Source of the DNA: Oscheius onirici
Taxonomy: Eukaryota; Nematoda; Chromadorea; Rhabditida; Rhabditidae
Assembly: GCA_932521025.1 (NCBI GenBank)
Contig: OW051472.1
Span: forward strand, 1,178,001-1,242,000
Reading direction: 5' to 3'
DNA: 64,000 bases
The position numbers and the translations under genes are program-made. Within the stretch, counting starts at the first letter, position 1. The number at the start of each line of letters is the position of its first letter. This document shows positions 1 to 10,674 of the stretch, piece by piece. The notes below the pieces were generated by a model. The model saw only the letters and a program-made list of their open reading frames with translations. It did no database searches and was not told the DNA's origin.

Positions 1-13
1 GTCTCTGACTCAC

Positions 14-64
14 CTGACAAGAAGAAATTGAAATGATTAGCAAGAGAAATACAGATGAGAACAT
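14..64 (-). CDS. First exon of a secreted protein gene (partial, runs off left edge)
   Basis: An ATG at 64 opens 17 codons, MFSSVFLLLIISISSCQ, on the minus strand: a short polar start, a run of aliphatic residues and then small residues, as in a signal peptide. The exon ends at 14 on a clean donor (CAG then GTGAGT), and the rest of the gene lies outside the window. The mature product is unknown. The only support is the signal-peptide shape plus the donor, so this could be chance. Confidence 0.35.
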
Positions 65-274
65 CCACAAACTGTTTAGAAGTGAGATCGGCAGAGATCA
101 CCCAGAATGGATTATGTTTTTGTGTCTATCCCTGTTTTGAGTTCATGTGGGGATAACAACAATCCAGTTAAAGGTTACTGAGCGGAGGGAGATGAACCGG
201 TCAGCAGAGATCACGAGGACAGGTAAACAAGTGTATCCTATCGCAAAGTAAAGAATACGAAAAAAAAGAGTGTA

Positions 275-631
275 CAGTCAACTCTCTCTATAACGACATC
301 GAAGGCGCAAACTTGGTGCAACCTATTTTTTCGTTTTTTTTTCGACAACTTTTTGGAAAAAAATAGAAATCCAGTAGAGAAAAATATATAGGACAATCTG
401 ACACAAGAAATAAATAAACTCTCAAAAATGTTGAAGAAAATCTTCGCACCAATCAAAAGTATTTTTTGCGTTGTTTTCTGCCATTTTTAAGAATTATTTT
501 TTATTTCTTGTGTCAGATTGTTCCTCATATTTTTCTCTACTTGATTCCTAATTTCGGCAAAAAAATTTGTCGAAAAAAAAACGAAAAAAAGGGTTGCACC
601 ACCTTGGTGTCGTTATAGAGAGAGTTCACTG
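275..631. mobile_element. Palindromic MITE with TA target duplication
   Basis: The ends are inverted copies of each other (CAGTCAACTCTCTCTATAAC at the left, its complement with one change at the right). The arms continue inward for over 100 bases around a short spacer. TA dinucleotides flank both ends (273-274 and 632-633). TIRs of this type with TA duplication suggest a Tc1/mariner/pogo-type non-autonomous element. No transposase is present. Confidence 0.75.
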
Positions 632-1020
632 TAGTTCCAAAGTCTGGACACTGTTCCCTACAACAGGAGGCCTTTCTTGTCGTTTTATCCCCGTCATGTC
701 TTTTCAGTTTTTTTTTCATACACAGTCTATTGTGATTTATTCTTCAGTCAGCTGAAGAAGACCGATCCTTGAGGAACTCTAAAAAAATTTGACGGTAACC
801 AAACTCGTTATCTGATGATGTTTTCCAAGTTTGTAGGGTAAACTGTTTTCGAGGTTTATTCTCACTGATATAAATCGTATTATTTGCTTCTCATCAAGTC
901 AAAACAAATCCAATTTCTCACTTATCTCTAGCTATTTTCCGTTTCGAAAGACTACCTTTCTTATCAGCTCTGTCTCTCCGGGCTCCTCACAGCAAAAATT
1001 CTCCGCTCTCCGCAAATTCT
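632..1020. other. Intergenic stretch without a recognisable gene
   Basis: AT-rich sequence upstream of the GTPase gene. It should contain that gene's promoter, but I see no clear core element, repeat or coding exon. Confidence 0.4.
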
Positions 1021-4000
1021 ATGCAGAAATTCCTCGACAGATATTTCTCCCGCATCAACCGGTTTACAATCAAAAATCAAGCAAGCACACATCTGCGCCA
1101 GTCAATGGATCAAAAAGAGGATCAGGGCGCTTCGGGCGTCGAGCTGCCCAATTATGACAGCAAGGAAGAGACAACATCAGAAAAGGTAGTTTTGTTTAAA
1201 CTGGCTCATAATCTTTCAAATTAAGACCCACTTCAAGTTTCTGGCCAAAGCTTCAGAGCCGGTTAGACGGATTGTTCACTGTTTTATTCTTTCGAACCTT
1301 CCTCCTGAATATAAGCTTAAAATAATGCATTCTGTTTTGGAAGAGGACGAACTCGAAATGTTCCGACAGGAAGTTGAGAAATTGAAGTTTTCGGTGTCTT
1401 TGTTCTGATTGAAAGACAAAAATTTCAGGCAATTTCTAAACGGATCAAGAAAAGTCCTCGAGCCGTGGTACAACAGGGTAAGGGGCTTGAAAAGAAGGAA
1501 ATAAATCTCACGCTAGGTAAAAGATAAAGAATCTCTCATGCAACGTGTTTTCGACGAAATGGCGGAGTAAGTTGAAACTTCTTGGAAATTAAAAAGATCT
1601 TTTCAGACAGTTAGTAGATTTCACGCCCCCGCCCGACAATGTCTCCTCTTCGGAAACTTCGAAACTTTCTTCTACTCAGACTTCAGAACCTTCACTTTCG
1701 GAAAGACGATTTCAGGAGACTTATAGGGAACTGAGAAAAACGCTCCGAATTGAACAGACATCAATTTCACTGGTAATATTCCTTCTGAAAACTATAATTT
1801 TGGTAATTCAGACCCCGTTCAACTTCTTGGACAATGTGCCACATCCAGTCCGTCAAATTGCTCATTACACTCTTCTTTCCAATCTTCCAGCTGAGAACAA
1901 GTTGGGAATTATTGAACTTGCTTTGTTGGACGATGGTCCCCGTGAAGCTTTCCGTAAAGAGTCAGAAAATTTGGAGAATGCGGTAAGGCGAGAGTTCAAC
2001 AGAAAACTCTTTTTTTCAGATTTGGAAAAACTTTCCAACTGAACCGCTCAGAAGTGTGAATGAAGTGATCAGCTCGCGTCTATACACAGAAATTTCTAAG
2101 CGGGATGCTGCTGAATGCAAAGAACTATTGGCAAACTACTTTTCCCACAGCCCCAAAACTTTGATGGAGCCTTGGTATAATCAGGTATGTTACTCAAAAC
2201 CCGAAGTATTTTCCCGTTACAGATCAAAGACGAAAAAACAGTTGCTACGGGTGTTTTTGAAGCAATGAAACAGTATGTTTTGTTCCTTCTATTTTAACAG
2301 TAAGGAATTTTCAGGCGCCTAATAGAATACTTTCCTGAGAAGAGACTAGAGGCTCGCGAGCAGTGGTTTCCGGAAGGTTGTCAGGTTTCCGAACAGCCAG
2401 GTTCTCAAATACTTGAAGCTGAGCCTCAAGAAGAATTAGAAGCGATGGAGTGTAATGAAAACGAAACAATGGAAAATGTTATTGTCGGATCACTCTCACC
2501 TTCTCAAGGAAGGAAAGTACAGAAGACTTTTGGAACAATGGGAGAAATCCTAGAATCAATTGGAGATCAAACATCTTACAAAGAAATATACCCCAAGGTG
2601 GAACAATCTAACCACTCAGGACAGAATTCGGAAGATGATGACGCTCTGAACAATCCTTCTCTTTCTTCTGAACGTCATGTCCCACGTTCTGACGACTCGT
2701 TGGAAGACCAGTCTCTCTCTCGCTCAGAATTCCATTTCCTCGACTCACAAGCAGATCAATCTATCCAGTCACAGGATAAGGCCCAGGCTACTGAGATTGA
2801 GCAAGACTTTGAGACGGACAGCATTCCTGAAGAGGACATCTATAATGTTCTTCTACTGGGAGAAACGGGAGTCGGTAAAACTACCTTCGTCAACGCTTCT
2901 GCCAATTACATCAAGTACGGTTCGATGGAAGAGGCTCTGAGAGAGGGACCTGAAATCTTGATGGATACGACTTTCACTACTTCTGAGGTAAGACGATTTA
3001 GATGGGAAGGTGTAACTGGCTTTAGGGAGTCAAAACTGCATATTACTGTACCAGCGACTACTGGAGACAGAGGTGCTAGGAACAGTACAAATGAGCACAC
3101 GGTAGAGACTGGAACGTCTAGGACGCAGGTGAGACAGAGGGAGAGACTGACTGACTAGCTATAATATTTCCAGGATCCTCTGATTTACAAAATGGTATGG
3201 ACAACTGCTTCTGGCACAAGAAAACTGCTCCGCTTCATTGACACTCCTGGGTTCACTGACAGTCAAGGACCTGAACAGATTAAGACCAGCTTCAAGAAGA
3301 TTGTCGATCTTGTTACAGAGATTAGGTAACTTAAAGCTCCTCTTTTTTTAGCTTCTTTTTTACAGAAAACTTCACGCGATTTGCATCCTTCTAAAGCCAA
3401 ATGAAACCTCATTCTCTCTGGGATTCCGTCAAAGTCTCGATTACTTTTTACCCAAACTACATTCCGAGGCTCTTCATAATATTTTCTTCTGTTTTACCAA
3501 TACCCGTTACACGTTCCACAGACCTGGAGATTCTTATACTACCCTTCGGAAGTATCTAGATGACTTACATTGCGACAAAGGGGTCGATGTTGAGGTTAAC
3601 AAGTGAGTTTACCAGTTCCCTCTGTCTCTATATCTCTCCGTCTTTATGTGTTTGTTTCATAAAAAGCTCCAGATCAAACGTGTTCTGCTTCGAGAACGAC
3701 TGTTTCCGCTACATGTGTCTCCAATTCCATGATCCAACAAGGGTGGGCAAGAACCACAAACAGATAGCTGCTAGTTGGCAGCACAATGTCTCTGAGGTTA
3801 AAAGGTGAGTCAAGCTTTGTGTGAATCTATAGGAGAATTTGCAGGCTCCTTGATCGGATTCAAACTATGACACCCCATGTGACCGAAGACACTATGAAAA
3901 GGGAAGCAGTTAGTGAGCTACTTTCCGAACTGGCCAGACCACTGATGGAATTCATGCAGAACTTAGGGAAAGCCAAAGAACAGATTGCGAGATTGATGGT

Positions 4001-4934
4001 GAAGGTATTGTTTTGAAGAGTTGTACCCTTACGATTTATTTAGATTAACAAGTCGACCAAGAATTGTACTGAACTCAAGACAATTATGTTCAAACAGAGG
4101 GTTAGTTAGTTATTTTAGTAGCTGTCTCGTCTCTGGAGAGACAAACTCTCTGATCCTTGAAAGAGAAACAAGATTTCAGATCGTTTTGAAACAACGTTTC
4201 CTACCACAGCCGACTCAGAGACGCGGCAACAGCAAATTATTCTAGACAGCTTGAACCGAACTGTAAGCATCTCTGGGTGTGTCGCTGAATTCCAAAATTT
4301 CAGCTTCAACAACTGACCGACGAGTCCAACTATATCAAGGAAACTTGCGCCGAATTTTCTGCCTTTCTCCGCTACAGTTCAATGAAAGCCGGGGCCGATC
4401 CCTACCACGTCTATCTGAGCATGCTTATCCGGAACGAGGTTACAATTTTTCTCTCCTCAAATATTTGTCATTTTAGAAAGAAAAACCAAGTGGAACCACT
4501 CCGTTTTATGAACTTGAAGATATTCTGAAAGAGCATACCCGGAAAGTTGGGCAGATTGTTCGAGAGGTCAAATACGGTCACCAAGTAGCATTGACTTATG
4601 ACCAGGTAAGGCTCGCGACTTGTTAGTTCAAGTGATTTTTTTAAGATCGAAAAGAAAATTGGACTCTTGTGTGGCCTGAAAAACGCTGGAGAACTGATTT
4701 CGGGAATCGCTGCTCAAATTATGCATCGTTCCGATGCAGAATGGAGTTCAGAGATGATTGTGACTGTTTTTTATGGATTTCGCTTGTAAAAAAAACTTGA
4801 ATGAATTCTTCCGTATGCAGCTTTTTTTATTCTTTGAACAAGTGGGAGGTGCCTCTCTTATAAAGGAGTTCAAAAGAAAGAACATTACAGTAACCCAAAA
4901 CTTCTTTCTCACGGGACTCGATCGGGCCGCCTAA
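1021..4934 (+). CDS. Multi-exon P-loop GTPase with duplicated N-terminal helical modules
   Basis: About 19 exons join in phase into roughly 1,040 residues. Exons: 1021-1185, 1226-~1395, 1429-1477, 1517-1566, 1607-1772, 1812-1982, 2020-2184, 2223-2272, 2315-3128, 3174-3325, 3366-3602, 3673-3804, 3845-4004, 4044-4104, 4180-4262, 4304-4438, 4477-4605, 4646-4759, 4821-4934. The long exon carries a Walker A/G1 motif, GETGVGKTTF, near residue 510. The next exon has FIDTPGF (G3, DxxG), and CFTNTRY may be the G4 site. This resembles AIG1/septin-like GTPases, but there is no standard NKxD. Before the G domain come two related modules: THFKFLAKASEPVRRIVH matches TPFNFLDNVPHPVRQIAH, and KVLEPWYNR matches KTLMEPWYNQ. 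The first module lacks about 50 residues of the second. An acidic Ser-rich linker precedes the G domain, and long helical segments follow. If the last donor is not used, the frame stops at 4789. An alternative start is 1105. Function is unknown; an intracellular immune or trafficking GTPase is only a guess. Confidence 0.7.
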
Positions 4935-5039
4935 CAGCGAAAATTTCAAACTGCCCAACTACGTACATAAGGGTCCAGCGGGGAAGAAAACATTGTTTTA
5001 CTGTAGCGTTCTTTTTTCACAGACTTTACCCTTTTTGAT

Positions 5040-5137
5040 TCGTGATTTTTTAAGATCGAAAAGAAAATTGGACTCTTGTGTGGCCTGAAAAACGCTGGAG
5101 AACTGATTTCGGGAATCGCTGCTCAAATTATTAATCG
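5040..5137 (+). repeat. Near-identical duplicate of a GTPase terminal exon
   Basis: About 95 bases repeat the acceptor and first ~90 bases of the exon beginning at 4646, from GTGATTTTTT through GCTCAAATTAT, with essentially no changes. After that the two sequences diverge. The copy lies about 0.4 kb downstream in the same orientation and has no continuing reading frame of comparable length. It is a recent local duplication, probably part of the 3' region or a dead exon. Confidence 0.8.
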
Positions 5138-5182
5138 TTCGAGAAAAGAGAAAACTGTTTACAGTGAATAAATTTAATACTC

Positions 5183-6159
5183 TCAATTTTCACCCGACAA
5201 TGACCTAACTCTTTCTGCTTTTCTCTCCAGCACTCGCTGAAACTCGTCCTTCACTTCCTGTGAGGTACCTTTGAAGCCGATGAGTCCATTGAGAATGATG
5301 ACTATTGGTACGAACACCTCGTCGTGATCTTGAAATTCCCGGAGGAGATAGAAGAGACGATTTTCAAACTCTGGAATCGAGAAGGCCTCCATGACCTGCT
5401 CCTCGTAGTGGCAGCAACGGGAAAGGAGGGGTAGACAGATTGCTATGACTTCTTGGAGACTGGAGAGGGAGATGTGGTTTCTCTGGAATGGGAAAATGAT
5501 TCAGAGAAAAAGACAGGGACAGGGACAGGGTATACTTACTATGTGTCTGTTGACCTCGTGGCAAATGATAACGGCAATATCATTGCCCAAATGAGATCGT
5601 TTAATCAATATTGAGTGATCACTTCTGGTCAAGCATTCAAAAATCTAAACAAATCCGATAACATAACAAAGAAAATGAGTACCTTGAAAATTCGAAGATA
5701 TTGGCCTAGAGCCCAGTTCCAGTCTTCGTAGGTGTGGGGCAATGGCGCTCCGAACAAGAAATAGTAGGTCTGAGAAATGTAGGAACGAACACTGGCTGCT
5801 GTGTTTGAGTTTGGAGTGCAGAGAAGGAGAAGAATGTCGACGACGTTTCTCTGAAACAGGGTGTTGAGAGAGATAGACAGTATACTCACCTTCAGTGACC
5901 TCAGAGTTTCCACCTCTTTGACACTTTTCCTTGACAAGAGTTCCATAATCGCAGAAAGAAAATGTCTATCCTGGCCCAGCAGCTCTTGGCCATCAGCTTT
6001 TTGAGAAACTTCGAAAAAATATTGGGACAGAAGATGTGCCGACTCAATACTCGGCTTCGAGTAGAGAATACTCTTCAGAGAATGGAGCACAGGACCAGGC
6101 TCTTTTTTGAGATAAAAAGATGTGAGTATGGTCTTGAGGGAGAGCGAAACCAGGTCCAT
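5183..6159 (-). CDS. ARM/HEAT-like helical protein, family member 1
   Basis: Four exons read in phase on the minus strand (6159-5890, 5850-5683, 5644-5540, 5482-5183), giving about 280 residues. The protein starts MDLVSLSLKTILTSF and consists almost entirely of amphipathic Leu-rich segments with no signal peptide or membrane helix, as in ARM/HEAT solenoids. It has the same four-exon plan and phase-0 joins as the genes at 8404-9352, 10675-12800 and 46264-47268. Shared landmarks are an M-x-L-L/V-x-x-S-L start, a GQDRHF-like motif (compare MAQDRRF in the 46 kb copy) late in exon 1, and exon 2 opening RNVVDILLLLC. I recognise no named family. Function is unknown. Confidence 0.75.
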
Positions 6160-6510
6160 CTTCAGATTGAAAATGGCTCGAAATGCAGGTTAAGAGAAGC
6201 GAGTCTTCGCTTTTAGAAGGGGATTGCTTTCATATTTTGGACAATCGAACAGTTTAATTTACAAGAAGGGAATGTCAGTCAGAGGTTTACTCTGTAACAT
6301 GACAGGTCGAAATTTTGAAAAGACTGGTAATCTGTTGAAATGATCGATCTCATTGTTTTCCACAAAAAAATTCAGTTTGAACATGCCCTCTTCCCTCGGC
6401 TCTGACATTACGAATGTTTCTTCTTCTGAACGAATCCCACTCTTTATAGCCGCCTTCACAAAACATAAAATGCCCTATAAAATGGCCAAAATGTGAAAAA
6501 AACTGAGACA
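6160..6510. other. Intergenic; one unassigned minus-strand reading frame
   Basis: A minus-strand frame of about 65 codons without ATG (6459-6259) could be an orphan exon, but it has no convincing neighbours. TATAAAA-like sequence lies just upstream of the lectin start at 6511. Confidence 0.25.
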
Positions 6511-6777
6511 ATGTTTCTCCTAAGCCTTCTTCTTGTTAGAATAGCTTTGGCTGCCAAGAAACAAGGTGTTCTGACCCTCTTTACTGATACCACCTTTGTC
6601 AGAATTAAATCATGTCAGGATGGCTGGACTGAGCAGAATGGAAACTGCTACAAGTACTTCTACGATGAGAGTAATACAAAAAATTTTGATCAACTCAGAA
6701 GGACTTGCGCCTCTTTTGGAGGAGATATAGCTACTGGAGCTGCTATAGATGAGAGGACTTTTCTGTTCAGCGAGTGA
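6511..6777 (+). pseudogene. C-type lectin N-terminal fragment cut short by a MITE
   Basis: ATG at 6511 begins a signal peptide (MFLLSLLLVRIALA) followed by the opening of a C-type lectin domain: CQDGWTEQNGNCYKY, then the second conserved part with RRTCASFGG. The frame ends at 6775-6777, about eight bases before a MITE begins. The rest of the lectin fold (the WND-type region and last cysteines) is missing, so this is probably the 5' remnant of a secreted lectin gene. Beyond the MITE, on the same strand, lies a VWA tail, and CTLD plus VWA combinations are common in nematode clec proteins. An unseen downstream exon could still rescue it, but I found none. Confidence 0.6.
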
Positions 6778-6784
6778 GAGAGAC

Positions 6785-7027
6785 GGGTGGTATCTTTACC
6801 CCCCCCCCCCCCAACCTTGGGTTTTTGGGGGGTCGGCGGGGAAATCTATATTTTTCGGCTATCGATTGCATTTTCCAGCTTTGTCCAAGTGAGCGAAGTT
6901 GTAGCCCTGATCAAGCGCTACAAGTATGCAGAACATTGCGAAGCTTGAAAATGCTGTTATCACTTTGAATTCTAAGCCAAAACTTGTCAACCAAGGCAAA
7001 AGTCATTTTTCATAGTGATAACAGCAT
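6785..7027 (+). mobile_element. Family A MITE, single arm
   Basis: Starts GGTGGTATCTTTACC followed by a C-run, then CTTGGGTTTTTGG and sequence shared with the copies at 8102, 9533 and 50856, ending near TGATAACAGCAT. Only one arm of the palindrome is present. Confidence 0.75.
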
Positions 7028-7030
7028 ACC

Positions 7031-7249
7031 CAACCCGCTGTTCGTCGTTTGAGAAGACAGGGCATCCGAGTAGTGATTCTGGGTTACGGTAGCGAGCTCG
7101 GAGACTCTGGGGATGACATGAGAGATTGGCTTGAAGACCCACTGGAGGATTTTTACTTCTTTGATCGCATGCCAGGAGAGCAGAAGAAAGAACATGGAGA
7201 CTGTGATGGAGAGAGTCTGTCAGAAGTTTTTGTGAACAGAGAGAAATAA
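7031..7249 (+). pseudogene. C-terminal part of a von Willebrand factor A domain
   Basis: The frame reads AVRRLRRQGIRVVILGYG and continues to a stop at 7247-7249. The pattern of an amphipathic helix, GI, then three hydrophobics and GxG is the helix/beta-strand of a VWA domain after the DG motif. It has no start or N-terminal half on this strand. The complementary N-terminal half (MIDAS) lies on the opposite strand at 7321-7790. I infer an inversion breakpoint inside an ancestral VWA gene. Confidence 0.55.
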
Positions 7250-7320
7250 ATGTTGGGTAAGCTCTGTGTCTGAAGTTCTCACAGCGTTCAAAGTCATAAA
7301 GGGAAGATATTGACAGAGAC

Positions 7321-8020
7321 TTAAGGGAAGTCCTGATAGAACAAATACGTCGGAAGAGGAGAGATTAGGACACTGTCAGTCATGAGAACCACCACTTTGT
7401 GCTCACTGCGGTCAGTCTAAAACTATCTCTCTGTCCCTCTCTGTCTCTCTCACCCTGTACATCCTATAGGCTTCTTGCATAGCCGCTGGAGTGTTGGTCT
7501 CTCCGTTATCGTACTTATACGGCACAGCCTTGTTGTACTGATTCTCAGTCCAGCCTGGAGAAATCCAATCGGCACTGGTCACATTGGTAGAGAACTTGAT
7601 GAATCCTACTCTTGCAGTGGAGGGAATAAAGTCAGCTCCAGATTGCAGGAATTTGACGAGCTGAAAAAAAACTGAACAAAAGGCAGAAAGACAAAAGGAC
7701 ACTGATTCTCTACAAAAAAAACTAATAGACTGCCAGTCCCTGGTTCCAATCGAATTAGAAGAGTCAACGACGAACAGGATGGACATGGACTCCTTGACTC
7801 TCTTACAGAACTTTCATGGAATTTTCGGAACTTTACAGTAGTAGGCACTGAAGCTTCTATTAGGCTGACCGTAGGGAACAAAGTCACATCCGTAGTCGTT
7901 GAAGCACATTCCTTCAGAAGCAGAAGACCATTGTGTCCACTCTCTCTGAGGAATTGATAGAGACCCAGTTGGAATATAGATCCTCTACTATACCCATAAT
8001 TGGACAGTATGTCCAATCGT
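7321..8020 (-). pseudogene. Secreted-type VWA protein, truncated (TSP1-like module plus VWA N-terminal half)
   Basis: Read leftwards, a cysteine module comes first (TQWSSASEGMCFNDYGCDF, then SAYYCKVPKIP). It looks like a thrombospondin-type or related repeat. Next come ILFVVDSSNSIG with the MIDAS DxSxS signature near 7780, VGFIKFSTNVT near 7590, and a final exon with EHKVVVLMTDS near 7380 that stops at 7321-7323. A VWA domain should continue for about 70 more residues. That missing portion is found on the plus strand at 7031-7249. No signal-peptide exon is visible upstream, and some joins require weak splice sites. Probably a broken extracellular matrix or lectin-type protein. Confidence 0.55.
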
Positions 8021-8101
8021 TAGTACACTTTGTGTTGTCCCGAGCACTAAGATCTGAAGTGTTTCTGTTACTGTTCCTTTCACTGTTCCTGTCATTGTCT
8101 C

Positions 8102-8308
8102 GGGCAGGTTCCCCCCCCCCCCTCCCCTAAACTTGGGTTTTTGGGGTCGGCGGGGAAATCTAAATTTTTCGGCTATCGTTTGCATTTTCCAGCTTTGTCC
8201 CAGTAAACAAAGTTGTTGCCCTGATCAAACTCTACAACTTTGCAGAACATTGCGAAGCTTGAAAATGCTGTTATCACTATGAAAAATGACTGTTACCTTG
8301 GTTGACAA
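8102..8308 (+). mobile_element. Family A MITE, single arm
   Basis: Begins GGGCAGGTT and a C-run, then matches the 6785 and 9533 copies through TGAAAATGCTGTTATCAC. It lacks the second arm, like the copy 1.3 kb to the left and in the same orientation. Confidence 0.75.
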
Positions 8309-8403
8309 AATTAGCTTTTAGATTTGACAAGTCATCGAGTAACTCCAATGACTTTGTTCTAGACAGTTCACTTGATACAGGACAGAGAGACAGAGACTGT
8401 TCA

Positions 8404-9352
8404 TTAGAGATGATCCTTTACAAAAGTCAAAAAGTTCTGATCGTCTTGAAGTTCCCGAAGCTTCAGTTCATGAATCCTCCGAATGAGTTCAATGGCGAAG
8501 ACGTTGAGATCCGGTCCGTGCTTCTGCTTGACGACCATCATGAAGGCGAAGGTTACTCGGTGGTCTTGGACCATTTCAGTTAAAAGACCTGGATGTTTGG
8601 AACATCTGTGCAAGAGATTCAGACAGATGTAGAGAGTTTCTCGCCAATCTGTACTGAGCTTCTCGACTCTCTGAAAACGTCTCTCAGTCTCTCTGTCCTT
8701 ATCTTTACCGTATCAGCCATCCTCAACCCAAAGTACAGTATCCATTGAAGTTTGTCCAGTAGACTCTGACTCTCTTGATCTTCCCAGTCTCGATAGAACG
8801 CAATATGAAAAAGATACCGGTCCGAGGACTGAGTGACTAATTGAAGAATCTGAACTGACCAAATTGAAATTTCCATAGACGTTCTGAACCTTTAGTATTG
8901 TGTGAACTTTTCCGTAATAGTCGATCGTATTCCTGTGATCCAGATGCTTTAAAATTATCGGGACAGACTCCACATGAAGGCAAGGGTCATGCCGATTGGA
9001 TTTACAGAGAAAGTGAATAAATTTCAGAGCCTCTCTCTGAATTCCTGATAGGTTTTTTATGAGTTTCTCTCACCTCACAGCTCTGTACTCTCACCTCTCT
9101 TTCGAGACTCTTCTGCAGGAAGCTCAAGACCCAAACTATCAGATTCTTATTTTCACAGAGGATCGATCTCATCCATTTTGAAGAGCAGAATCTTCTCAGT
9201 ATCTTCAAGATTCCTTCAATAGTTTCCGGATCCTCACATGGGTAGAGAATGGTCGTGAAGACAGATACGACTTTGGGATCTTCAGATGATTCTAGATCCT
9301 CTCGTCTGGTCAGAGCTTCTAGTACTGAGAGAGAAGATTTCAGAAGAGTCAT
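8404..9352 (-). CDS. ARM/HEAT-like helical protein, family member 2
   Basis: Four phase-0 exons on the minus strand (9352-9095, 9036-8890, 8849-8709, 8670-8404) give 270 residues with no signal peptide. It starts MTLLKSSLSVLEALTRR. Exon 2 opens REALKFIHFLC (compare RNVVDILLLLC and QRSVRLLNLLC in paralogues). Exon 3 opens ILQLVTQSSD (compare ILDILTQSEE and ILEILCQNED). The last exon is a run of amphipathic helices ending FVKDHL. An AG lies 4 bases before the ATG and may be a trans-splice acceptor. Function unknown. Next to family A MITEs on both sides. Confidence 0.75.
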
Positions 9353-9532
9353 GGGTCTGAAAAGAAGAGGGTTGAGGTGAGTTTGCAGGTATGGAACAAG
9401 TCTCGAACTACAGTAGTTGGAAAAAGAGACAGGATAGACTAAGTAGACTAGAAATGGGCTGGCTCCTGACCTTTCCAAACAGACTACTGTAGTATCCAAT
9501 GCCTAATAGGATTGTGTCCGACGGGGCGATAT

Positions 9533-9934
9533 CTTTACGCCCCCCCCCCCCCTAAACTTGGGTTTTTTGGGGTCGGCGGGGGAAATACAAATTTTCCGGC
9601 TCTCGTTTGCATTTTCCAGCGTTGTCCAAGTGAGCAAAGTTGTAGCCCTGATCAAGCGCTACGAGTATGCAGGACATTGCGAAGCTTGAAAATGCTGTTA
9701 TCACTTTGAATTCTAAGCCAAAACTTGTCAACCAAGGCAAAAGTCATTTTTAATAGTGAAAACAGCATTTTCAAGATTTGCGATGTTCTGCAAATTTGTA
9801 AGGCTTGATCAGAGCTACAACTTTGCTCACTGGGACAAAGCTGAAAAATGCAAACGAAAGCCGGAAAATTTAAATTTCCCCCGCCGCAACCAAAAATTCA
9901 AGTTTGGGGGGAAGGAGGGTAAAGAAACCTGCCC
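9533..9934. mobile_element. Family A MITE, full palindrome with 9-bp target duplication
   Basis: Two arms of nearly 200 bases are inverted copies joined by a short spacer. The outer ends are GGGGCGATATCTTTACGCC and the complement of GTAAAGAAACCTGCCC. The flanks are gtgtccgac (9524-9532) and gtgtccaac (9935-9943), an 8/9 match. Long inverted arms with a 9-bp duplication are typical of Mutator-like elements. No coding capacity. Confidence 0.75.
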
Positions 9935-9943
9935 GTGTCCAAC

Positions 9944-10674
9944 AGCGACTACCATATAAAGAAAGGCGGTGAATGATTATGCAGGAGAGTCAGAGAACAA
10001 TAAAGAAATGAACTGAGGATGGACTAAAGACCATATCTGGTCGGTATTCCTTATCTACTGATCTGCTTAGTACTGGTCGGAGAGCTTATATCATAAATGA
10101 GTCATCCGAAGTTTAGAGTCAGGTAATGTTCCGGTCAGAGAACTGGTCCGACTAGACAAACTGGTGAGATAGTACTGGTTCGAGAGTTACGGACAAGTAC
10201 ATCGTCAGAAAGAAGAACTAGAATACTGCATCAGGCCTTTAGAAATGAGAGTCATCAGAACCAAAGAGTCAGGTCAAGAACCAGAGATCTCACCGGAATC
10301 AGTAGTCCTCTATTTCTAACCCACTCGATTCTCCGGTGAGAGGACTACTGATTCGATTGGTTCTTCTGATCCGACTAGATCCACTGCTCTGAGTGATTCT
10401 ACTGAATCTACTAGATCTACTGGTCCGACTACTAATGAGAGTCTGTAGAGGAGATTAGATTACTGTAGAAAACTCACTGGACAAAAAAAACGGGACTCAC
10501 TTTTTTAGAAGTTCTGAAAAGCGGAGGGATCTGTAGAGAAGTCCCTCTCAATCGATATGTCTATCCCTAGTACCCGGGTCATCAAAAGCGCCACACAAAA
10601 CTCAATAGAGCAAGAAAATCGATTTACCAGCTCATTATGACTTTTTGTGCCCCAACTCTCAAGCCTGTTCTGCC
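9944..10674. other. Intergenic region rich in degenerate CTACTG/GACTAG words
   Basis: From about 10040 to 10450 the sequence is built of loosely repeated words such as ACTGGTCCGACTAGA with no fixed period and no open frame. I see no gene or sharp repeat unit; it may be an old decayed satellite. Confidence 0.35.

Noticed and set aside
6259-6459. Minus-strand frame of about 66 codons as a gene
   Set aside because: No ATG, no splice partner with matching phase and no recognisable domain.
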